The notes below the pieces were generated by a model. That model saw only the letters and a list, made by a program, of their open reading frames with translations. It was not told the DNA's origin and did not search any database. Shown in pieces: positions 55,004-64,000 of a stretch of DNA of 64,000 bases (position 1 is the stretch's first letter; every line of letters begins with the position of its first letter). The position numbers and the translations under genes were made by a program. Location: the NCBI GenBank assembly GCA_022410635.1, contig JAJVDF010001216.1:193558-257557 (forward strand). The letters are read 5' to 3'. Source of the stretch: Tretioscincus oriximinensis. Taxonomy: Eukaryota > Chordata > Lepidosauria > Squamata > Gymnophthalmidae.

Positions 55004-56545
55004 GGTTAGGGCTACCAGTGATCCAGATGAAACATATCAGCAGCAGATGGGTTCCCTTATTCTTCATTAATGTGTGTTGAGAAGGGTCAGAGTCTCTGTT
55101 TGTGTTTATACTAAGGACAAATGTAGAAAGGCCCAAAGTCACATGGATTTCATTGTCCCTTCATGCAATTATATTTACTTAATAGCAAGTAACATTAAAC
55201 ACAGTGTGTTTTACTTCTGAGTAGACTAATTCAGGAGTTCACCTGTGATTAACTTGCCAGTGTAATGTAAACAGAACTTAAAACATCTTTGGCTTTGCTC
55301 TTCCTCGCTTTACATGTATATACATTTTGTATTACAATGAAGTTTATTTTTAAAAAAATTCCCAATATATGGAATATTTTCTATTCAAATTTATTTCAAA
55401 CACAATAATAACAGCAACTTGTTGTTTAACTTACATACTGTAAAGTGTAATCTTTTCAAAGCTGCTGGTAAAGCTTTTCTGGCTTCAGCCCCTTCTGTCT
55501 TTCAACCATTTATTGCAAACTCTGACTGCTTTCAGGGTGGAAGAAATGCCTCTTGACAAANGTCTTGACCAAGTAATAATGAAAAGGTCATGCCATATGG
55601 AAGCGTTTGTCTAGATTTCAAACGGCTGTGTTCTGAAAATTAGATCCAATTACACCTAATTAGAAATGCCAAGTTCTGAACTAGAGACAAGAAGCCATAA
55701 AACACTTAAATCAAAATGACTGTACATGATCTTTCTCCAAGTACCTCACCTGTTAAAGGAGAACATCCCATCAGTGTGTATGGTTCCGTCTGAGCTTTAA
55801 TAGCTTTTTACCTTTCTCTAAAGATCAAGGTCAGGGATCTTAGACATTCTTATTTTATAGGGCTTTGGGGGCATTTTGAACTATTTATTACTTTTGGAGA
55901 AGTTGATTGTGATTGAATACTAGAATGAAAGTACATTTCAGCTGGTCCCTCATAGGTAGCAACACAAAAGCAGAAAATGTCCAACAAGACTAACAAATGG
56001 GTTATTTTTAAACAGTTTTGCCTCATTCCTTCCTTTGTCGTAAGTGATTAAAGACTTTGCCCTTGTCAACACTAGTTGTTTACTGCATGTCAGCAGTGAC
56101 TGGAGGCATTTATAATATGCCTTTGAGTGGCACTATTGAAAATATGTAAGGGGATTCGTATTGGCGTGGGGATGTTATGCTGGAAATTTTAAGTTAACCA
56201 ATTGTATTCTCTTAAAGCATTTATGTGATTCTGTGCAAAGCCATGACTGCAAATGTCACGCCATATAACCTGTATCCTCTGAAGCCAAACAAAGCTCCAA
56301 TTTTTGTTATCTTTCCCTTCAGGCTTTGGGATTTGATTCCTGCTTGCAGAACTGATGGCATCCAATAAATCTTGCTCTAAAAGCAACATTTTTGGTCTCT
56401 GTGTTCCTTCTCTCTCTTAATTCCTTCTCCCTATTTTTATTCTTTCTTTCTCCCGAATTCTTTTCTTTATTTGTTTCTTTCTGACTTACTCACTTTCTTT
56501 TTCTCCCTCTCTTTTATAAAGCAACATTAAGTGTGAATCTCTATA
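55004..56545. other. Unassigned sequence, no repeat signature
   Basis: About 1.5 kb without recognised repeats or exons. The block 55480-55720 has balanced composition and ATTA-rich words; only comparison with other genomes could show whether it is conserved. A CT-rich stretch occurs at 56398-56515. Confidence 0.3.
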
Positions 56546-56650
56546 TCCAGCAAAAGGATCTTGCAGCACTTTAGAGACTCTCAAGAAATAAATAGGCAGC
56601 GTGAGCTTTCGTAGGCAAGTCTACTTCTTCACTGTGTATCTGTATGTCAT
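56546..56650 (-). mobile_element. Penelope 3' tail fragment
   Basis: CAGCAAAAGGATCTTGCAGC, ACTTTAGAGACT and GTGAGCTTTCGTAGGCAAGT, CTACTTCTTC are the reverse of the Penelope 3' segment (GAAGAAGTAGACTTGCCTAC, GAAAGCTCAC). Confidence 0.85.
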
Positions 56651-56839
56651 GCAAGCTGTATGTCATGCAGTTCTTTGCTGATGCACTCCACTGCTAGCAA
56701 CGATCACCCAAAGGATACACACTTAGGTTTGTAGAAATAAGCAGTTTTCTTCTACATTCCTTAAAACTGCCCCCCTCCCCCGCAATGCTAAGGATCTGCA
56801 GTGTCCCTCCCCCCCAAAATCAATGCTTTCAAATCCAAA

Positions 56840-57730
56840 ATTATTTATTTATTTTGTTTCAAAACACTTTAGTTTCTATACAGTACAATAACATAAAACC
56901 ATTAGTCAATATTTGTTTACAGCGTTTCAAAGAGTTTTCCCTTTTTCAAATTTCTCACCCTCCACCCACTCCCAAAGATACATATTAATTCAATATTTAC
57001 TAGAGCGTTCATATCTGGAATACTAGATTCAAACTTAATTTCATTACTTCATGCCTTATATTTGCCCTCAAGCAATTTTTATGGTTAACCACTTTTGTTT
57101 GTAATGTCTTATTTTTTTGTATATTTTCTGATTATTAATTCTATAGTCACACACTTTTTTGCATTATCCACTCTGTACTGTCTTTCAACCCATGCACCAC
57201 AACAGCTTGAGCACATGTTATTATTTTATCTGTCTACATCCACAGATCATATATTCTCCAGTCCCGCCATGTACTACTACCATCTTACTTCTCACCCTTA
57301 TTTGTATTGCAAAGATTGTGTTTAGCTCTCTTTCTACTTTCTCCCAAAATTCTTCTACCTTTTGATATTCCCAAATGCTATGTATAAAACTGCCTCTTTG
57401 CCAACAAATATTTTAAACATTTTGGAAGAAATGGTTAAGTTGAGCCAGTGTTCTACACCATTTGTGGAGTATGTTCCTTCTTGTTTCTTTCATGAGATTG
57501 TTCTTAGTATCCTTTATTCTTTTTATTTCCTTTCCAATATCTTATCTTGTTATATCTATATCCATGCTCCATGTTCCATATAATTTCTCCTCTATTTCTT
57601 GTTTAACCAACCCTATTAGTATAAAAATTAATTTATTTTTCTTTTTGCAATTATCTTCCTAATTGTCTTTTCTACTTCTCTAACCTCTCCGGTTTATATA
57701 ACTTCTTACTATCAATATATGATCTTATTT
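56840..57730 (-). mobile_element. L1-like LINE, ORF2 C-terminal end (minus strand)
   Basis: The minus strand encodes KWCRTLAQLNHFFQNV (about 57420-57470) and CWQRGSFIHSIWEYQKVEEF (57345-57405), equivalent to WYRTP.QL...... and the Cys-His cluster of L1 ORF2; two of the four metal-binding positions have changed. Upstream (57480-57720) is an ORF2 remnant broken by stops, and downstream the 3' UTR ends in a TTATTTATTTATTT-type (A-rich on the minus strand) tail at 56840. Confidence 0.75.
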
Positions 57731-58425
57731 CCATGGCCTGGAGCCATCTTCTAGTAGTAAGGGATCCATAGGGGGATCCCTTTCTCAGTGATGCTCTAGG
57801 AAGAACAACAGGATGTAGTACCCTATCAAAACTGGCCCTTCTAAAGATTCAAAAAGCTGGAAATTAAAAGTACCTGATCTTTTAGAGACTGAATTGTGGC
57901 TTACAAGGCAAGGCTCATCCTCGAAAGCAATTGGATTTGCATACCTGAAATGCAGGCAGCTCTTAGTACTCCATTTGGCACTTATCACACATTTTACCTG
58001 TTGTCCAGGTTAGTGCTGTACTGATATTACTTCATCTTGTTTGCACCTTTACTATATATTCTGAGATTTGCAGTTTTGTCAATTCCAGATATAAGAGATC
58101 TTCTGTGCACATGACACCCTCTTCCATCAGCCATATTAATTGAGTGGAGGTTCAGCAGTGCCTCTAGCCAAATGCTATTCATTTTCTGTCAACATTGGGT
58201 TTCCTTGGCTCTCACCCCATTGGCTATTGACATTTATACTGAGTATACAGGTGATTTTACAGTTTCGCCCTTGAGGTGCATCATTCACCATCTCTGTGTG
58301 CAGTCAGAAAACACTTGAAGAATAACACACCTCTTTAACACCATCTTTGGCTGGAAAAACTGCTATCCCTCCCTTATTTTCAGATATCATTGTCTAAACG
58401 TGTTAATTTGGTTTTATTTATTAAC
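57731..58425. other. Unassigned sequence
   Basis: Nothing recognised. Confidence 0.4.
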
Positions 58426-58480
58426 TGTCCTGAGATCTTCGTGTACAGGTCAAAATATGGATATAAATAAATAAATTTAT
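58426..58480 (+). mobile_element. SINE 3' tail fragment
   Basis: CTGTCCTGAGATCTTCGTGT, ACAGGTCAAAATATGGATAT, AAATAAATAAAT matches the main SINE family tail in diverged form. Confidence 0.6.
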
Positions 58481-60427
58481 CTACCATTAATAAAATATAG
58501 CTTTTTACTCCGTTAATCCAATAATTCTGCTGTAAAATTCACGATGTTGCCAGCAGATACAAAAACTGGTACGGCAATCACAATATAAATGTGTATTACC
58601 AAGTGGATTAGTGACCCTGTTTGGATGCAGCGTTAGGTTAATTCAGCCCAGTATTAAGTAGTATGGNGCATGGTTATGCTGTTCTATATGAAAATGGCCC
58701 ACGTTCACCTTCCAACTGTGACAATTCAACCCTGTTTGGATTCTGATGACTATGAACAACCATAGTTGTTCTTTCAGCTCTTCAAATTCCATTATAATTC
58801 TTTAGTCCCTGAGGTGAGTGGAAAGAGATCTTGAACCGCTTTACTACTTTTTTTTACTATTAAAATTCTTGATGCTCTGAAAAAAACATATTTTCCCCAA
58901 AAAATTGCATTGCATTTTTATTTGACCAAAATTTTTATTATGAGAACCTTAGTCAGAAATGTACCATCAAGTGGTACTTTGGCCCCATAGTTCCAAACCT
59001 AGGTTAGATATGAGCAAGATATGATGTCTTCTCAAGTGTTGTCATTGGGTTATGAAGTCAACCGAATCTTTAATATTCTCATTACAACAGAACTTCTGTG
59101 AAAGTACCTATGACATTCACATGAATGACTGAATTCATAATGACTTCACTCAGTTACTATGAATACTAGATAAGCTATTAAAATAGATTGTAACTGTATT
59201 CTCTTGGCATGATGAGTGTGACTGTGTGAGCAGAAAAGTAATCATGCCCTTGCTAGAAACTAAAAGTGTCTCCATAAACCAATTGTTTATGCATCACACA
59301 AAGAGCTAGATTAGCATATTCACCCAGCCATTGGGAAGAGCAGTGCATACTGATTAACTTCTGTTTTAAAAGGTATANAGCAGACATATGTCTCTTTTAA
59401 CATAAAACGGTTGTGCGGGAGGAAAACAGCATATAGAAAGTTGGGTGACATCCTACAACTTTCTACTGATACAAAATGTGACATCTGTGAGTTGAATTGT
59501 ACATGTACACAATCATTTAATATACACAAAATGAATTTAATTCAGAAACAACGCAAACAATGAAAAAGTGATTTTCTACTCGTTTACTTTTGTGGTGGAA
59601 TATGAAGCAGTAGGGAAAATATTGGACAAGGAGTTATTTTGTCACACCCCTTCTTATTAGTTATTCTTGGCATAAGAAGTGTGTGTGATAGAGGCAGTAG
59701 ATCAGATGCAAATGAATCAAACTGTATGAAAACTTTGGCAAACTGCCATTTTTCCATTCCAGATTTCATTCTAGTTGCAAATGTTATAAGGGATGAATGA
59801 AAAACATGTAATAAATTCCTAGAGACCCTCATTTTCTTTTCCCTTCCAAAGCAGGACATGTCTTGTTATCAGCATTACCACTGACAGAAGCAGTGAAGGA
59901 CTGACTTGACTGCCACTTGTCTGGTTGCCAGAAAATGTTCAATATTTGAACTCTTGAAGTTTAACCATTCCATTGCAAATACCTTTTGAATTTGAAAGGT
60001 ATTCCCGCTGGAAGATGGAGTTTCTGCAGCATCTAAAATTGGCCGAATGTAAACAGTTTGAAATAGTTTTGTGTTGCTATCTGAATTTCATGTACCAAAG
60101 GTATCAATGCAATTAGCAACTATTAAATGAAAATGTAAAATAGATATGCTAAAAATAATAAGAGTATCTGAAAGTAAGCTATTTTTTCAGTCAAAGGGCA
60201 AGGTCATCCTCAATGATTTTCTGAATGCATATACAAAGATGCTTAGAACACCTCAAGGGGGAGATTAGTCTATTTTCTGGGATCACTATCATCTTACTTT
60301 TGGAACTTGCTTTGTATTAGATGTACCGGTAATCTTCTGAGAAAAAAAAAATGAGATCATGACATTAGTTAAAGAACATGGGCACTGAATAACTCCTCTA
60401 GTGTTTACTTTGTTAAATTTTAGTTGT
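58481..60427. other. Unassigned sequence
   Basis: About 1.9 kb with nothing recognised; open frames at 59320-59859 (minus) lack motifs. Confidence 0.35.
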
Positions 60428-60520
60428 CATTTGGTGCAGTGGTTAGAGTGTGGGGCTCTTATCTGGTAGTCTCCCGGTTCGATTCCCCACTCCTCCACGA
60501 AGCCATCTGGGTGACCTTGG
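60428..60520 (+). mobile_element. SINE head (main family), split by CR1
   Basis: CATTTGGTGCAGTGGTTAGA, GTGTGGGGCTC, B box GGTTCGATTCCCC (60477-60489) and CATCTGGGTGACCTTGGG. It breaks off after CCTTGGG; its 3' half continues at 62834 after the CR1. Confidence 0.93.
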
Positions 60521-60529
60521 GAATGTTTA

Positions 60530-61720
60530 GTGATTGACATTAATGTCGATATTATTGGCATAACTGAAACCTGGTGGACAGAAGAAAACCAATGGGATAC
60601 AGTAATCCCAGGTTACAAACTATACAGAAAAGATAGGAAAGGGAGACCTGGTGGTGGTGTTGCTTTGTATGTTAAAGAAGAGGTTGAATCCTACGAATTG
60701 GAATTTCCAGGTAAAACAGACACATCCACAGAAGCACTATGGATAGCATTATCAGGTAAGAAAAAAAGTCTAATATTGGGAGTATGCTACCGGCCTCCTA
60801 AACAAACACCTGAAAGCGATACTCATTTGGAACATGAGGGCATTGAAGCTTGCAAAAAGGGAAGAGTAGTAATAATGGGAGACTTCAACTANCCACACAT
60901 TGATTGGGCAAACTCCTGTTCAACTCATGAAAAAGAGATAAAATTCTTAGACATGCTAACTGATTGTTTCCTAGAGCAGGTGGTTTTAGAACCAACCAGG
61001 GGAAAGGGAATCCTGGATTTAGTCCTAANTAATGAACAGGACCTGATACAAGATGTGACTGTAACTGATTCCATAGGAAACAGTGACCACAATACGATAA
61101 CTTTCAACCTGAATGTGGACAGAAAGTTGTCAAGCAGTTCTAACACNGTAACTTTCAACTTTCACAGAGGAAATTTTCCCAAAATGAGGAAAATGGTAAA
61201 AAATAAAATAAAAGGGAAAGTGAGAAAAGTCCAGTCCCTTCAAAAAGCGTGGAAATTGGTTGTAAATACAATATTGGAAGCTCAAATAAAATGCATTCCC
61301 AAGAGAAGAAAGGGTTCTGCCAAGTCCAAGAAGACACCCGTATGGCTTACCTCTGCAGTAAAAGAAGTAATTAGAATGAAGAGAAACTCATTTAAAAAGT
61401 GGAAGGCTTATCCTAGTGAGGAGAACAGAAGGGAGCACAAACTGTGGCAAACCAAATGCAAGGTGGTAGTGAGGGATGTGAAGAAAAACTTTGAGGAGCA
61501 CATTGCAAAGAATATTAAAAGAAATAATAAGGACTTTTTCAAATACATCAGAAATAAGAATCCTACCAGGAAAGCCGTCGGACCACTCGACAGCAATGGA
61601 CAAAAGGGCATAATTAAGGAGGACGTGGAGATTGCAGAGAGGTTAAATGAATTTTTTGCTTCAGTTTTCACTGAAGAAGACAGAGGGAATTTACCCACAA
61701 CAGATTTAGTTTTAGTTTAA
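60530..61720 (+). CDS. CR1 ORF2 fragment: endonuclease domain and linker
   Basis: 396-residue open frame, the longest in the window. APE-type endonuclease blocks: VDIIGITETWW (residues 6-16, Glu of the active site), YRKDRKGRPGGGVALYVKE (32-50), LILGVCYRPPKQTP (80-93), VVIMGDFNxPHIDW (111-124) and SIGNSDHNTITFNL (181-194, SDH). The first ~60 residues of the family's domain are absent, so the annotated Met is internal. From residue 250 a Lys/Arg-rich linker follows (KRRKGSAKSKKTPVWLT, NNKDFFKYIRNKNPTRKAVG, LNEFFASVFTEEDRGNLP), normal for CR1. The frame then ends where the RT should begin because of the internal deletion. Three codons contain N. It could make a nuclease-like fragment at most. 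Confidence 0.9.
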   Translation: MIDINVDIIGITETWWTEENQWDTVIPGYKLYRKDRKGRPGGGVALYVKEEVESYELEFPGKTDTSTEALWIALSGKKKSLILGVCYRPPKQTPESDTHLEHEGIEACKKGRVVIMGDFNXPHIDWANSCSTHEKEIKFLDMLTDCFLEQVVLEPTRGKGILDLVLXNEQDLIQDVTVTDSIGNSDHNTITFNLNVDRKLSSSSNXVTFNFHRGNFPKMRKMVKNKIKGKVRKVQSLQKAWKLVVNTILEAQIKCIPKRRKGSAKSKKTPVWLTSAVKEVIRMKRNSFKKWKAYPSEENRREHKLWQTKCKVVVRDVKKNFEEHIAKNIKRNNKDFFKYIRNKNPTRKAVGPLDSNGQKGIIKEDVEIAERLNEFFASVFTEEDRGNLPTTDLVLV

Positions 61721-61724
61721 ATGG

Positions 61725-62627
61725 ACAGTTCTCTGAGTGGAAAGAGGTAAGAAGTGGGGTACCCCAGGGATCTGTACTGGGAACCTTTATTTATAAATGA
61801 TCTGGATGCCGAGGTAAATAGTGAAGTAGCCAAGTTTGCTGATGACACTAAACTGTTCAGGGTAGTAAAAACTGAAAATGATTGTAAGGCACTCCAGAGT
61901 GATTTATTGGAATTGGGTGAGTGGGCATCAAAGCAAGTGCAAGGTCATGCATATTGGGGCAAAGAACCCAAAATACTCCTACCACCTGATGGGAACCAAG
62001 CTTTCTGTGACCGAGCAAGAAAAGGATCTTGGGGTGTTAGTGGACAATTCAATGAAAATGTCAACCCAGTGTGCAGCAGCAGCAAAAAGGGCAAATTCCA
62101 TGTTGGGGATAATTAGGAAAGGAATCGAAAATAAGTCAGCAAATGTTGTTTTGCCTCTTTATAAATCTGTGGTGAGGCCACATTTGGAATACTGTGTTCA
62201 ATTCTGGTCACCACATCTCAAGAGGGATATTTTGGAACTGGAGAAGGTGNAGAAAAGGGCAACAAAAATGATCAAGGGTTTGGAGCACCTCCCTTACGAA
62301 GCAAGGCTGCAACGTCTGGGCCTCTTCAGCCTTGAAAGGAGACGTTTGAGGGGTGATCTGATTGAAGTCTACAAAATCATGCATGGGATCGACAGAGTGA
62401 ATAGAGAAAAAATGTTTTCTCTATCACACAACACAAGGACCAGAGGGCACTCCTTAAAACTTTTGGGTAGAAAAGTGAGAACAGACAAAGGAAAGTATTT
62501 TTTCACCCAGAGGGTCATTGGCCTGTGGAATTTACTTCCTGAAGAGGTAGTGGTAGCTAACAGCTTGGATAGTTTCAAAACAGGACTAGACAGGTTTATG
62601 GACACTAAGGGTATAAATGGATACTAA
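61725..62627 (+). pseudogene. CR1 ORF2 fragment: RT end and C-terminal region
   Basis: Starts with NGQFSEWKEVRSGVPQGSVL (61724-61782), the RT block just before the active site, then a small deletion/frameshift, LDAEVNSEVAKFADDTKLFR with the catalytic ADD (61800-61860), another gap after EWASK, and the long frame 61878-62627: [100 protein letters not shown]. Missing from the RT are the first catalytic Asp block and everything before it. Confidence 0.9.
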
Positions 62628-62833
62628 GATAGTTGTCTGGATGTAGCCTCCGGGATGGAGCAACAGGCAGGACTCTTGAAATACCATTTGCAGGGAGTCA
62701 CGAACAGGAGCAGCATATTTTGCTTTCCTCTGTTCGGACTGCCCAGGTGCATCTGGTGGGCCTCTGTGTGACACAGAATGCTGGACTCGATGGGCTGTGG
62801 CCTGATCCAGTATGGCTCTTCTTATGTTCTTAT

Positions 62834-62985
62834 GTTCTTTGAACTCTCTCAGCCCCAGCTACTTCACAGGGTGTCTGTTGTGGAGAAAGCAACAAAAGCT
62901 ATGTGCACCACTCTATGGCAGGCCGCCCTGAGACCTTCGGGTATAGCGTGGGAGATAAACACAAATAAATAAATAAATAAATTTG
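62834..62985 (+). mobile_element. SINE 3' half, split by CR1
   Basis: TTCTTTGAACTCTCTCAGCC, CCAGCTACTTCACAGGGTGT, TTGTGGAGAAAGCAACAAAA, GCCGCCCTGAGACCTTCGGG and an AAATAAATAAATAAATAAAT tail. It completes the SINE begun at 60428. Confidence 0.93.
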
Positions 62986-63407
62986 CTATAAATTGACCTG
63001 AAACTTTCTTTCTCTCATTCCGAAGGTATTTCAAGTGTTCAGAATGACATCAAAATGTATTTATTAGTAAACTGAAGCCATTATTTACATTTATCTGCTA
63101 CATATCTCTTTTTCTGCTGAATGAACTTTCATCATCTTGAGGAAATCCTAGTTGTTCTTAGCCAATATTTTAGACTCAGTGTTGAACAATATTATAAATA
63201 TTTCCACTAAGTTACACCTAAATGCATCTATCTACCACATTTTATTTCACAATAGGATCTACATGGCAACATAGTGGAACAGAACATTTTTAAAAATCTG
63301 ACATAAACATTGCTAAGCATGTTTATTAATAAAACAAAAGGAAGCATTCAATCAACCAGCTATATTTTCATTATACAAAATACAAGATACACAAACAACA
63401 ACTCAGT
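62986..63407. other. Unassigned sequence
   Basis: AT-rich, nothing recognised. Confidence 0.4.
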
Positions 63408-64000
63408 GTGAAAAGCAACTAATGAGATTCGGCGTACTCACTAACGATGACTGATTGATGACGCGAGGAGGTTTACCCTGGGGTCCGTATCACTAGCCAC
63501 GGCAAAATAATCAGCCCACAGTCGACACTTCAGGGTAACAGGAGACGTAGGAGGTCCACGAGTGTATGGAAGCCTCCAGACGAGACCGGGGTCTCCACTT
63601 TTATTGACATCAGAATCAGAAGGCGTGTATGGATTTCATGACGGAGTGAAAAAGGCCGGGGGTGCCCAACGTGGGCAAATCACGTAGTACATTACACGTT
63701 ATGCCCACTCCCAAGTGGGCGCAGCCTGCGTACAGTAACCAATAGGGGAAGAGATAGGTGTGAGTGTGGTGTGCCTAATTACTGGAAACTTAGCTATCAT
63801 TGAGAGCCCCTGTCAATCAAACCTGACAGGAAGATGATTCATGCCAAGGGTCCAGACTTTGATGACCTCTTGAGTGGCATGAACAATGAAGTGAGACCAA
63901 GGGTATGCAGAAAAGGGGAAGAAGACTAAGAGGTGGCTTCCTTGGAACAATAGTGAAGCCTAGGGCAAGTTTGCACAAGAGATTGTCCCATAGGGAGTCA
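63408..64000 (-). mobile_element. Possible LTR (minus strand), running off or near the window edge
   Basis: This block is abruptly richer in GC and CpG than its left flank. Read on the minus strand it has a CCTATTGGTTAC (inverted CCAAT) word near 63740, a poly-A signal AATAAAAG (about 63598-63606), and then AGTGGAGACCCCGGTCTCGT, a downstream region like R/U5 of an LTR. TGTCAGGTTTGATTGACAGG (about 63807-63826) could be the U3 start and a CA near 63408 the end. No primer-binding site, polypurine tract or gag/pol/env motif is in view, so it may be a solo LTR, an LTR cut by the window, or something else. No coding sequence is proposed. Confidence 0.4.

Larger units (their letters stand above)
60521..62833 (+). 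mobile_element. CR1 LINE, 2.3 kb, inserted in a SINE
   Basis: Best-preserved CR1 copy of the window. It is 5'-truncated within the endonuclease domain, has an internal deletion removing the first half of the RT, and keeps the ORF2 C-terminus and the full 3' UTR (62628-62833) ending CTTCTTATGTTCTTATGTTC. The tail words merge with the SINE sequence GTTCTTTGAAC at the joint. Ten SINE bases (CCAGTCACAG) expected at the target are missing or shared. Confidence 0.93.

Overview
This window looks like repeat-rich, gene-poor nuclear DNA of a vertebrate, most likely a squamate reptile (lizard; a gecko is possible but the sequence does not prove it). The evidence is the repeat mix. It combines many 5'-truncated CR1 retrotransposons ending in TATGTTCT repeats, older CR1 tails ending in ATTCTATGATTCT, L1-like and L2-like LINEs, a Penelope element with a GIY-YIG-type domain, a piece of Ty1/copia, several tRNA-derived SINE families, hAT-type DNA transposons, palindromic MITEs and long triplet microsatellites. 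I found no convincing host protein-coding exon, no intact tRNA or rRNA gene, no CRISPR array and no operon. Every long open frame that could be recognised belongs to a retrotransposon.

Layout. 1-6.5 kb: CR1 fragments, then a block in which a truncated L1 tail and a small hAT element (exact 8-bp target duplication, internal assembly gap) lie between two ~50-bp direct repeats, then a palindromic MITE with a 7-bp target duplication. 6.5-16.5 kb: mostly unassigned sequence with a SINE, two hairpins, a Penelope copy (10.4-11.9 kb), a SINE and a CR1 tail. 16-26 kb: a 180-bp palindromic MITE, a CR1 on the minus strand that keeps ORF1 (zinc-finger-like and SGNH esterase motifs) but has lost the endonuclease and half of the reverse transcriptase (20.1-23 kb), an L2 fragment, and a second 7-bp-TSD MITE. 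26-36 kb: microsatellites, a ~75-bp palindromic Tc1/mariner-like MITE, a CR1 tail, and a 534-bp hAT element made of nested palindromes. 36-41 kb: CR1 and SINE copies and a second ~75-bp palindrome. 42-51.5 kb: two L1-like elements in tandem. The first carries a copia RNase H fragment in its ORF1 and a 2.5-kb hAT insertion in its ORF2; the second carries a CR1 tail insertion. 52-60 kb: SINEs, a long CTT tract, Penelope and L1 tails on the minus strand. 60.4-63 kb: a CR1 inserted inside a SINE. 63.4-64 kb: a CpG-rich block that looks like part of an LTR on the minus strand.

The elements do not work together as a system. They record a series of nested insertions: SINE then CR1; L1 then hAT then MITE; L1 then copia; L1 then CR1. 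Nearly all are 5'-truncated or broken by frameshifts and stops, so none appears able to move on its own. The most informative observations are insertion joints that can be read to the base, several short palindromic MITE families present in two or three copies, and the CR1 remnant with a preserved ORF1 esterase. About 45 isolated single Ns are scattered through the window and interrupt many frames.
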